A stretch of DNA of 9,346 nucleotides from CAZIGM01 sp964538675. GTDB taxonomy: Bacteria > Bacillota > Bacilli > Tepidibacillales > Tepidibacillaceae. The stretch's first letter is position 1; every line of letters starts with the position of its first letter. Position numbers and translations under genes: made by a program. Positions 1 through 5,816 of this stretch are shown piece by piece. The notes under the pieces are model-generated. The model did not search any database. It was not told the DNA's origin and saw nothing but the letters and a program-made list of their open reading frames with translations. The DNA is taken from positions 1 to 9,346 of the forward strand of contig CAZIGM010000060.1 in assembly GCA_964538675.1 (NCBI GenBank), given 5' to 3'.

Positions 1-1
1 A

Positions 2-439
2 AAATCAGAATTATGGCAAAAACAATTAAGAGAAATTACTGGTAATGAAATAATTTCAACTATAGTAGAGGCTGAAAAGGTAGGTCCAAATACTATATTA
101 GATTTAATGATAATAGCACCTGCTACGGGAAATACAGTAAGCAAGTTAGCTAATGCAATAACAGATACTCCAGTTTTAATGGCAACAAAGGCTCATCTAA
201 GGAATATGAAACCGGTTGTTATAGCTATTTCTACCAATGATGGACTTGGACTTAATAGTCAGAACATAGGTAAGCTTCTTTCATCAAAAAATATATTTCT
301 AACTCCATTCGGACAAGATTCACCATTTAAAAAACCAAATTCTTTAGTAGCAAGAATGGATATGATTGTAGAAACATGTGAATATGCTTTAGAATTTAAA
401 CAAATACAACCAGTATTAGTTACAAAATTTCAAAGTTAA
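2..439 (+). CDS. dpaB: Dipicolinate synthase subunit B, 5'-truncated
   Basis: The frame is open from the first bases of the window and gives the last 145 residues; roughly the first 55 of about 200 lie upstream. DpaB (SpoVFB) is the flavoprotein-family subunit that works with DpaA in the sporangium's mother cell. Together they oxidise the DapA product to dipicolinic acid, the Ca-chelating solute of the spore core. Visible family features are IIAPATGNTVSKLANAITD (fragment residues 37-55), a segment ending PVVIAISTNDGLGLN, and PFGQDSPFKKPNSLVARMD near the C-terminus, all closely matching my memory of B. subtilis SpoVFB. An internal ATG at 107 is not the start, because conserved sequence (KSELWQKQLREITGNE) precedes it in frame. 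It ends with TAA 27 nt before asd, and no terminator lies between, so it is probably the head end of the asd-dapG-dapA transcript. The identification is firm and only the truncation limits it. Confidence 0.93.
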   Translation, partial: KSELWQKQLREITGNEIISTIVEAEKVGPNTILDLMIIAPATGNTVSKLANAITDTPVLMATKAHLRNMKPVVIAISTNDGLGLNSQNIGKLLSSKNIFLTPFGQDSPFKKPNSLVARMDMIVETCEYALEFKQIQPVLVTKFQS

Positions 440-452
440 ACATAAAAGCTTT

Positions 453-460
453 AAGGAGGA
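453..460 (+). promoter_or_regulatory. Ribosome binding site of asd
   Basis: AAGGAGGA lies 6 nt before the ATG at 467. It is a near-perfect Shine-Dalgarno sequence and fixes the asd start. The 27-nt dpaB-asd gap shows no promoter or terminator, which supports co-transcription. Confidence 0.85.
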
Positions 461-466
461 ATATTC

Positions 467-1519
467 ATGGAAAAAAAATCAAGTTATAATGTAGCAGTTG
501 TCGGTGCAACTGGAGCAGTAGGACAACAAATAGTTCGTTTATTAGAAGAAAGGAATTTTCCTATTAATAGTTTGAAATTATTATCTTCTAGTCGTTCTAA
601 AGGAAAAATAATTACTTTTAAGGGCAAAGAAATAATGGTTGAAGAAGCCACCCCCAAAAGTTTTTCAGGTATTGATTTTGCTCTTTTTAGTGCAGGTGGG
701 AATGTTAGTAGATCTTTAGCTTATTGTGCTGTATCAGAAGGGGCATTAGTAATTGATAATACAAATGCTTTTAGAATGGATGATAAAGTCCCTTTAATTG
801 TACCAGAGGTTAATATAAATGAAGTTAAGAATCATAATGGTATTATAGCAAATCCAAATTGTTCAACAATTCAAATGGTAACTGCTTTAAAACCATTGTA
901 TGATACTTATGGTATTGAGAGAATTATTGTCTCGACCTATCAGGCGGTATCAGGAGCAGGTAATATTGCGATAAATGAATTGATAAATCAGTCACAGCGA
1001 TTAATAAATAAAGAAAAGATAATAAAAGAGGTATTGCCGGTTTCTTCTTTACCTATAAAAAAGCAGATTGCCTTTAACGTAATTCCACAAATCGATATAT
1101 TTGAAGAGAATGATTATACTCTTGAGGAAATGAAGATGGTTAGAGAAACTAAGAAGATTTTTAATGATAAGTTGATAAAAGTAACAGCTACGTGTGTAAG
1201 AGTGCCAGTACTATATGGTCATTCAGAATCAGTATATGTAGAACTAAAAAAGGATTATGAAATTGAAAATGTAAGAAAATTGCTATCGAATACTTCTGGA
1301 ATTGTTGTTATAGATGATCCTCAAAAACAAGAATATCCTTTAGCAGTTGATTGTGCTGGTAAATATGACGTTTTTGTTGGAAGACTAAGAAGGGATTTAG
1401 ATAATCAAAAAGGTTTGAATATGTGGATAGTATCTGACAACCTTCTTAAGGGAGCGGCTTGGAATGCAGTTCAAATAGCAGAGATGATTATAGGAAACAA
1501 CTCTCATGAATCAAACTAG
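467..1519 (+). CDS. asd: Aspartate-semialdehyde dehydrogenase
   Basis: This 350-residue enzyme reduces aspartyl-4-phosphate to aspartate semialdehyde with NADPH, the second step of the aspartate pathway in the cytoplasm. The N-terminal Rossmann motif is VVGATGAVG (11-19), followed by SAGG (75-78) in the cofactor site. The active-site cysteine is C132 in NPNCSTIQM, the glutamine is in STYQAVSGAG (156-165), and R245 and H252 are in CVRVPVLYGHSE. Length and domain order are normal for the family. Residues 97-105 read DNTNAFRMD, whereas I remember Ser at the fourth position in many homologues; this is probably a natural variant. The start is set by a strong AAGGAGGA. The last 14 nt overlap dapG in another frame, so the two are likely translationally coupled. 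The neighbours dapG and dapA catalyse the flanking steps, which confirms the role. No frameshift or missing catalytic residue is seen. Confidence 0.97.
   Translation: MEKKSSYNVAVVGATGAVGQQIVRLLEERNFPINSLKLLSSSRSKGKIITFKGKEIMVEEATPKSFSGIDFALFSAGGNVSRSLAYCAVSEGALVIDNTNAFRMDDKVPLIVPEVNINEVKNHNGIIANPNCSTIQMVTALKPLYDTYGIERIIVSTYQAVSGAGNIAINELINQSQRLINKEKIIKEVLPVSSLPIKKQIAFNVIPQIDIFEENDYTLEEMKMVRETKKIFNDKLIKVTATCVRVPVLYGHSESVYVELKKDYEIENVRKLLSNTSGIVVIDDPQKQEYPLAVDCAGKYDVFVGRLRRDLDNQKGLNMWIVSDNLLKGAAWNAVQIAEMIIGNNSHESN
1491..1495 (+). promoter_or_regulatory. Weak ribosome binding site of dapG inside asd
   Basis: TAGGA, 10 nt before the ATG at 1506, is the only purine-rich match in reach. It lies within the asd reading frame. 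Compared with the strong sites of asd, dapA and the RNase J gene it is poor, so initiation probably depends largely on ribosomes terminating at the asd stop codon 1517-1519. Confidence 0.45.
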
Positions 1520-2738
1520 TAATATTATAATTCAAAAATTTGGAGGGTCATCTTTAACTAAAAAAGAATATAGAGGAAAAGTTATAAAGCATATTAAATT
1601 TCAATTATCTAAAAAAAAGAAATTATTGATTGTTGTTTCAGCTATGGGCCGAAAAGGTGACCCATATGCTACAGATACATTAATTGATCATATTAAAGAA
1701 AATGGAAATAATCTAAAGGCTAGAGAAATGGATTTATTATTAGGTTGTGGTGAAATAATATCAGCGACTACTTTAAGTAGTATGTTAAATGAGATACAAG
1801 TAAATAATGTTGTTCTTACTGGAGGGCAGGCAGGTATTATTACTAACAATAATTATTCAAATGCTCAGATTAAATCGATTAATACAAAAAGAATTACTGA
1901 AGAATTAGATAAAGGAAATGTGGTAATTGTAACAGGATTTCAAGGTGTAACTGAGGACGGAAATATTACTACTTTAGGTCGCGGAGGGTCAGATACTACT
2001 GCAACAGCACTTGGAGTTGCATTACATGCTGAAGTAGTTGATATATTTACCGATGTTCAAGGTATAATGTCAGCGGATCCTAGAATAGTAAATGAAGCTG
2101 AGCAACTATCAGCAGTTACTTATGAAGAAATATGTAATTTAACAAATCAAGGTGCTAAAGTAATTCATCCTAGAGCAGTTGAAATTGCTATGGATCAGAA
2201 AATACCAATTAGAGTTAGGTCAACATTTGCAGTTGACGAAGGTACTTTAGTGATATCTTACGAAAATATTAGAAAATACAAACATAAATCCGAGATAAAT
2301 GATAGAATAATTACAGGAATTACTCAAGTACCAAATATTGCACAAATTAAAGTAAGTGTAAAAGAAAATCAATATAATACTCAGTTAAATGTATTTAAGA
2401 CAATGGCGGAGAATCAGATAAGTGTAGATTTTATAAATGTTAATCAAGGTGAAGTAACTTTTACTGTTATTGAAGATGTTATAGAAGAAGCTTTAAAAAT
2501 TCTTAAAATTCAAGGTTACAATCCAGTAGTTAGAAGAAAGTGTGCAAAGGTTTCAATTGTGGGAGCAGGAATGGCTGGTGTTCCTGGTGTTATGGCCTAT
2601 ATAGTAGAATCATTAGCTGCAATTAATGTTGAGATACTTCAATCTGTAGATTCACATACAACTATATGGGTCTTAGTAAAAGAGGAAGATATGGATAAAG
2701 CAATAAGAGCATTACATCAAAAATTTTATAAAATATAA
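1506..2738 (+). CDS. dapG: Aspartokinase I, diaminopimelate-type
   Basis: This 410-residue kinase phosphorylates L-aspartate with ATP, the first committed step to diaminopimelate, lysine, threonine and methionine. The N-terminal kinase domain shows KFGGSS (11-16), SAMGRKGDPYATD (45-57), CGE (81-83), GFQG (144-147), GRGGSDTTA (158-166) and FTDVQGIMSADPR (181-193). Two C-terminal ACT regulatory domains follow, at about 265-340 and 343-410, the second starting KCAKVSIVGAGMAG and containing ILQSVDSHTTIWVLV. SAMGRKGDPYATD and the C-terminus match what I recall of B. subtilis DapG, the isozyme inhibited by meso-diaminopimelate, rather than lysine-inhibited LysC; the effector here is inferred. Only the ATG at 1506 is reasonable as a start: an in-frame TAG lies at 1491-1493, and the next ATG would remove the KFGGSS motif. 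The overlap with asd suggests coupled translation, and dapA follows after 11 nt. Confidence 0.95.
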   Translation: MNQTSNIIIQKFGGSSLTKKEYRGKVIKHIKFQLSKKKKLLIVVSAMGRKGDPYATDTLIDHIKENGNNLKAREMDLLLGCGEIISATTLSSMLNEIQVNNVVLTGGQAGIITNNNYSNAQIKSINTKRITEELDKGNVVIVTGFQGVTEDGNITTLGRGGSDTTATALGVALHAEVVDIFTDVQGIMSADPRIVNEAEQLSAVTYEEICNLTNQGAKVIHPRAVEIAMDQKIPIRVRSTFAVDEGTLVISYENIRKYKHKSEINDRIITGITQVPNIAQIKVSVKENQYNTQLNVFKTMAENQISVDFINVNQGEVTFTVIEDVIEEALKILKIQGYNPVVRRKCAKVSIVGAGMAGVPGVMAYIVESLAAINVEILQSVDSHTTIWVLVKEEDMDKAIRALHQKFYKI

Positions 2739-2745
2739 GGAGTGA
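2737..2745 (+). promoter_or_regulatory. Ribosome binding site of dapA
   Basis: AAGGAGTGA lies 4 nt before the ATG at 2750 (8 nt from the end of AAGGAG at 2742). It overlaps the last two bases of the dapG TAA stop codon, which suggests efficient re-initiation on the same transcript and sets the dapA start. Confidence 0.75.
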
Positions 2746-2749
2746 GAAT

Positions 2750-3628
2750 ATGAGTTTTGGAAGATTAATGACTGCAATGGTAACGCCTTTTGATGAAAAA
2801 CTAGAAATTAATATAAATGAAACTGAGAGATTGGTGAATCATTTAATAGAAAACGGAACAGAGACTATTGTAGTAGCTGGAACAACTGGTGAATCCCCGA
2901 CACTAACTAGTGACGAAAAGATATTATTATTTGAAAAGGTTGTAGAATTTGCAAAGGGTAAGGTTAAGGTTATCGCTGGAACTGGTTCAAATAATACAAA
3001 AACATCTATAGAACTAACAAAAAGAGCAGAACAAACTGGTGTAGATGGTATTATGCTAGTAACTCCATATTATAATAAACCTTCACAAGAAGGTCTATAC
3101 TATCATTTTAATACAATAGCTAACGAAACTAAATTACCAGTAATGATATATAATATTCCTAGCCGAGCAGGGATAAATATTTCAGCTGATACTATCATTA
3201 AACTTTCAAAAACATCAAATATATTTTCAGTAAAAGAAGCTAGTGGTGATATCGTTCAAATGAGTGAGATTATCCAAAATACAGAAGATGATTTTTTTCT
3301 ATATAGTGGTGATGATAAATTTAATTTACCAGTATTAGCTATAGGTGGTTACGGTAGTGTAAGTGTAGCTAGTCATGTTTGTGGTTTAGAAATTAAAAAA
3401 ATGATTGAAGATTTTTTTAATGGTGATATTATATCTTCTTCAAAATTACACCTAAAATTAATTTCAATTTTTGAAGGTATTTTTATTACTTCTAATCCTT
3501 CACCGATAAAAGAGTTGTTGAATCAAATAGGACTAAATGTTGGTACGGTTCGACCACCTCTTATGAAGGTAAACAAAGAGCAATCTGACTTTCTAAGAAA
3601 TATTTATAAACAAATAAAAACCAAGTAA
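2750..3628 (+). CDS. dapA: 4-hydroxy-tetrahydrodipicolinate synthase
   Basis: This 292-residue TIM-barrel class I aldolase condenses pyruvate with aspartate semialdehyde to give 4-hydroxy-tetrahydrodipicolinate. That is the branch point for diaminopimelate and lysine and, in sporulating cells, for dipicolinate. The Schiff-base lysine is K162 in FSVKEASGD. Y134 and R139 lie in YNIPSRAG, and GTTGES (44-49) supplies T45/T46 of the proton relay. Y108 in TPYYNKPSQEG matches the tyrosine contributed from the neighbouring subunit. These positions are each one higher than in E. coli DapA as I remember it, so there are no indels in the core. It is the last gene of the operon. A terminator lies about 65 nt downstream, and the strong AAGGAG site gives a confident start. 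Confidence 0.97.
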   Translation: MSFGRLMTAMVTPFDEKLEININETERLVNHLIENGTETIVVAGTTGESPTLTSDEKILLFEKVVEFAKGKVKVIAGTGSNNTKTSIELTKRAEQTGVDGIMLVTPYYNKPSQEGLYYHFNTIANETKLPVMIYNIPSRAGINISADTIIKLSKTSNIFSVKEASGDIVQMSEIIQNTEDDFFLYSGDDKFNLPVLAIGGYGSVSVASHVCGLEIKKMIEDFFNGDIISSSKLHLKLISIFEGIFITSNPSPIKELLNQIGLNVGTVRPPLMKVNKEQSDFLRNIYKQIKTK

Positions 3629-3692
3629 TCTATTAAAAAAAAAGTATAAGATAGAACCTATATGGTTGAAATTGGGCATTTTGTATTGTCTG

Positions 3693-3719
3693 AGACGTTA
3701 ATTAACGTCTTTTTTTTTT
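3693..3719 (+). terminator. Rho-independent terminator after dapA
   Basis: AGACGTTAATTAACGTCT (3693-3710) is a perfect 18-nt palindrome. It forms a stem of about 7 bp around a tight AT-rich loop and is followed immediately by an unbroken T tract to 3719. It lies in the dapA-RNase J gap and ends the dpa-asd-dap transcript. The T tract and position make the + strand orientation clear. Confidence 0.88.
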
Positions 3720-3763
3720 GGGGATTAATTATAAAAGATTTTTTAGAAAAAGTTTATTTAATC

Positions 3764-3793
3764 TTGTTTTTTCTATTTTCGTTAAGGTATAAT
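3764..3793 (+). promoter_or_regulatory. Sigma-A-like promoter of the RNase J gene
   Basis: TTGTTT (3764-3769) and TATAAT (3788-3793) are separated by 18 nt, with transcription expected to start near 3800. The -10 is a perfect consensus match and the -35 matches at the important TTG. It lies after the dapA terminator and 62 nt before the TTG start codon, giving the gene its own transcription unit. Confidence 0.7.
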
Positions 3794-3840
3794 AAGTTAC
3801 TAGTGATTAGTGCGGTTTTTTTGAAATTACAACTAAATAT

Positions 3841-3850
3841 AGGGAGGTGA
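3841..3850 (+). promoter_or_regulatory. Strong ribosome binding site that selects a TTG start
   Basis: AGGGAGGTGA is highly complementary to the 3' end of 16S rRNA and sits 4 nt before TTG at 3855 (7 nt from the end of GGAGG). No ATG occurs in frame near it, and the following residues MPKNKGKLKFYALGGLGEIG are the conserved RNase J N-terminus. The start is therefore TTG. Confidence 0.88.
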
Positions 3851-3854
3851 AAAA

Positions 3855-5528
3855 TTGCCAAAGAACAAAGGAAAGCTAAAGTTTTATGCTTTGGGCGGAT
3901 TAGGTGAAATTGGCAAGAACATGTATGTCATTGAATATGGAGATGACATTATTGTTATTGATTCCGGGCTTAAGTTTCCTGAAGAAGATTTATTAGGTAT
4001 TGATTTAGTAATACCTGATGTTAATTATCTTATAGATAACAAGGAAAAAGTAAAAGCTATTATCCTTACCCATGGTCATGAAGACCATATTGGGGGGTTA
4101 AATTATGTTTTAAAACAAATTAATGTTCCGGTCTATGGCACTAAATTAACTTTAGGATTTGTAGAAGGTAAGCTTAAAGAAGCCCAAATTTTAAATCAAT
4201 CAAAACTTATTTTAGTAAATAGTAATTCTATATTAAGTATAGGGTTGTTTAAAATATCTTTTTTTAGAACAAATCATAGTGTACCTGATTCTGTAGGTGT
4301 AGTAATAGATACCCCTGAAGGAACAATTGTACATACAGGAGATTTTAAGTTCGATTTTACACCTGTAGATAATCAGATGCCTGATATTAATAAAATGGCA
4401 GCTATTGGTAACAAAGGTGTTTTACTGTTACTATCAGATAGCACGAATGCCGAAAGAGAAGGATACACATATTCTGAACGATCAGTTGGAGAATCACTTA
4501 ATGATGTTTTCAGAAAAGCAAAACAACGATTAATCGTAGCTACCTTTGCTTCAAATATTCATAGAATTCAACAAGTTGTTGATGCTGCTAAGGCTTATGA
4601 AAAAAAGATTGCTATTGTGGGTAGAAGTATGATTAATGTTGTGAATATTAGTGCTGAATTGGGATATTTGCATATACCTGATAAAATGATAATTGATGTT
4701 GAGGATATTAAAAAATTACCTTTAGACAAAGTTGTTATATTATGTACAGGTAGTCAAGGAGAACCAATGTCGGCATTAACACGTATGGCTAGATCTAACC
4801 ATCGTCAAATAGATATTTTACCTGGAGATACTGTTATATTAGCTGCAACACCTATACCAGGTAATGAGAAATCTGTCTCTAAAACTGTTGATCAACTATT
4901 TAGAATAGGGGCAAAGGTTATTTATGGTGGAGGATCTTCTTCAAGAGTTCATGTATCAGGGCATGCTAGTCAAGAAGAGTTAAAATTAATGTTAAGTTTA
5001 ATGAAACCTAAATATTTTATCCCTATTCATGGGGAATATAGGATGCTGAAATTACACTCAGATTTAGCTGAAACTATTGGTGTGCAAAGAGAAAATATAT
5101 TTGTATTAGATAATGGAGATACAGTAGAAATAATTGATGGTACTGCAAGGTTAGGACCTAAAGTGCCAGTTGGTAAGGTTTTAATAGATGGATTAGGAGT
5201 GGGCGATGTAGGAAATATAGTTTTACGAGATCGCAAACTCCTATCGCAAGATGGAATACTAGTCGTTGTAGTTACTCTAAGAAAACAAAATGCTATGATT
5301 ATGTCTGGACCGGATATTATTTCAAGAGGTTTTGTTTACGTAAGAGAATCCGAGGAACTATTAGAAGAAGCAAATCGCATAGTCACCGAAACATTAGAAA
5401 AATTAATGGCAGAGAATGTATATGAATGGTCTTTATTGAAAACAAGTGTTAGGGAAACCTTAGGAAAATTCTTATATGAAAAAACGCGAAGAAGACCAAT
5501 GATATTACCTATTATTATGGAAGTATAG
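3855..5528 (+). CDS. Ribonuclease J with intact catalytic site
   Basis: This 557-residue metallo-beta-lactamase/beta-CASP ribonuclease is the family that acts as 5'-3' exonuclease and endonuclease in mRNA decay and rRNA processing in Firmicutes. The zinc-binding HGHEDH is at 73-78, with further metal or catalytic candidates H141 (RTNHSVPDS) and D163 (HTGDFKFD). The beta-CASP domain spans about 195-370 and includes LLSDSTNAEREG, FASNIHR, GSQGEP and HVSGHAS (366-372). PIHGEYRM (390-397) carries the late conserved histidine. The RNase J-specific C-terminal domain runs from about 440 to the end (ILPIIMEV). Context matches B. subtilis rnjB (RNase J2), but the HxHxDH signature is complete as in RNase J1. 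It may be the main or only RNase J of this organism, so I leave the symbol open. It starts with TTG, has its own promoter, and is followed by a terminator directly after the stop. Confidence 0.95.
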   Translation: MPKNKGKLKFYALGGLGEIGKNMYVIEYGDDIIVIDSGLKFPEEDLLGIDLVIPDVNYLIDNKEKVKAIILTHGHEDHIGGLNYVLKQINVPVYGTKLTLGFVEGKLKEAQILNQSKLILVNSNSILSIGLFKISFFRTNHSVPDSVGVVIDTPEGTIVHTGDFKFDFTPVDNQMPDINKMAAIGNKGVLLLLSDSTNAEREGYTYSERSVGESLNDVFRKAKQRLIVATFASNIHRIQQVVDAAKAYEKKIAIVGRSMINVVNISAELGYLHIPDKMIIDVEDIKKLPLDKVVILCTGSQGEPMSALTRMARSNHRQIDILPGDTVILAATPIPGNEKSVSKTVDQLFRIGAKVIYGGGSSSRVHVSGHASQEELKLMLSLMKPKYFIPIHGEYRMLKLHSDLAETIGVQRENIFVLDNGDTVEIIDGTARLGPKVPVGKVLIDGLGVGDVGNIVLRDRKLLSQDGILVVVVTLRKQNAMIMSGPDIISRGFVYVRESEELLEEANRIVTETLEKLMAENVYEWSLLKTSVRETLGKFLYEKTRRRPMILPIIMEV

Positions 5529-5571
5529 AAAATAAATAAAGTAGCCAAATTATGGCTACTTTATTTATTTT
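5529..5571 (+). terminator. Terminator hairpin directly after the RNase J stop codon
   Basis: AAAATAAATAAAGTAGCC (5529-5546) pairs perfectly with 5554-5571 over 18 bp around the 7-nt loop AAATTAT. The lower stem is A-rich on the left and T-rich on the right, giving a U-rich 3' arm, so it could end transcription from either strand. It begins one base after the TAG stop codon. A close copy lies at 5719-5762. Confidence 0.82.
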
Positions 5572-5575
5572 CAGA

Positions 5576-5594
5576 TTGTTGACAAAGTCAACAA
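5576..5594. repeat. Small perfect hairpin beside the inverted-repeat element
   Basis: TTGTTGAC (5576-5583) and GTCAACAA (5587-5594) pair perfectly over 8 bp around an AAA loop. It lies between the first terminator hairpin and the 121-nt element and has no following T tract. It could be a protein-binding palindrome or a fragment of an older element; its function is unknown. Confidence 0.5.
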
Positions 5595-5597
5595 AAT

Positions 5598-5718
5598 TAG
5601 GCTGTTGAAAACGTCCTAGTTCAAGGCACGTTTAAACCGAGGAACGGAGCTTACTTAACGTAAGTGAGTACCGGAGATTTAAGTTGTAACGAAGAAATAG
5701 GGCATTTTCAACAGCCTA
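5598..5718. repeat. MITE-like 121-nt inverted-repeat element
   Basis: The ends TAGGCTGTTGAAAA (5598-5611) and TTTTCAACAGCCTA (5705-5718) are perfect 14-bp inverted repeats. The pairing extends inwards to 5598-5622 with 5694-5718: 25 positions, of which 22 are Watson-Crick, one is G-U and two are mismatches. AAAAT flanks both sides (5593-5597 and 5719-5723) and may be a target-site duplication, though in such AT-rich DNA this could be chance. The interior has about 42% G+C by my count, richer than the surroundings, and contains a short hairpin CTTAC-TTAAC-GTAAG (5650-5664). No open reading frame of useful size is present, so any movement would need a transposase from elsewhere. A structured RNA rather than a mobile element is the main alternative. 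I have no family name for it. Confidence 0.6.
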
Positions 5719-5762
5719 AAAATAAATAAAGTAGCCCAAACTATAGCTACTTTATTTATTTT
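5719..5762 (+). terminator. Second terminator-like hairpin, near-copy of the first
   Basis: The arm at 5719-5735 pairs perfectly with 5746-5762 over 17 bp around a 10-nt loop, CCAAACTATA. Both arms are identical to those of the hairpin at 5529-5571 apart from the loop-proximal base, while the loops differ. It abuts the right end of the 121-nt element and lies 54 nt before tepA. It could terminate residual transcription from either direction or be one half of a duplication. Confidence 0.65.
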
Positions 5763-5801
5763 GTATGTTTTTCTTTTTTCAAGAAAATACTATTTATAAA
5801 G

Positions 5802-5808
5802 AAGGAGG
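5802..5808 (+). promoter_or_regulatory. Ribosome binding site of tepA
   Basis: AAGGAGG lies 8 nt before the ATG at 5817 and sets the start. No convincing sigma-A promoter lies between the second hairpin (ending 5762) and this site. ATACTAT at 5787-5793 faintly resembles a sporulation sigma-E -10 element, but I see no matching -35. Confidence 0.75.
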
Positions 5809-5816
5809 AATAAGTT

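Noticed and set aside
3662..3850. 62-codon + strand open frame in the gap between dapA and the RNase J gene
   Set aside because: It runs through the clear terminator, the sigma-A promoter and the ribosome binding site of the next gene, has no Shine-Dalgarno sequence of its own, and its translation is a low-complexity F/L/V-rich string.
4456..4463. GAGAAGGA, a 7/8 match to the B. subtilis SpoIIIE recognition sequence GAGAAGGG
   Set aside because: A single imperfect 8-mer within a coding region is expected by chance. A genome-wide strand-bias test would be needed.
5027..5548. Two minus-strand open frames of about 70 codons opposite the RNase J gene and its terminator
   Set aside because: They lie antisense to a strongly conserved coding region, and their translations resemble no family. 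They are shadows of the true frame.
5579..5584. Consensus TTGACA as a -35 for tepA
   Set aside because: No acceptable -10 occurs 16-18 nt downstream, and the sequence is explained as part of an 8-bp palindrome.
5529..5816. A new multi-gene defence or mobile system around the inverted-repeat element
   Set aside because: The element carries no coding sequence, and its neighbours are conserved housekeeping and sporulation genes in their usual order. Only a small non-autonomous element is supported.
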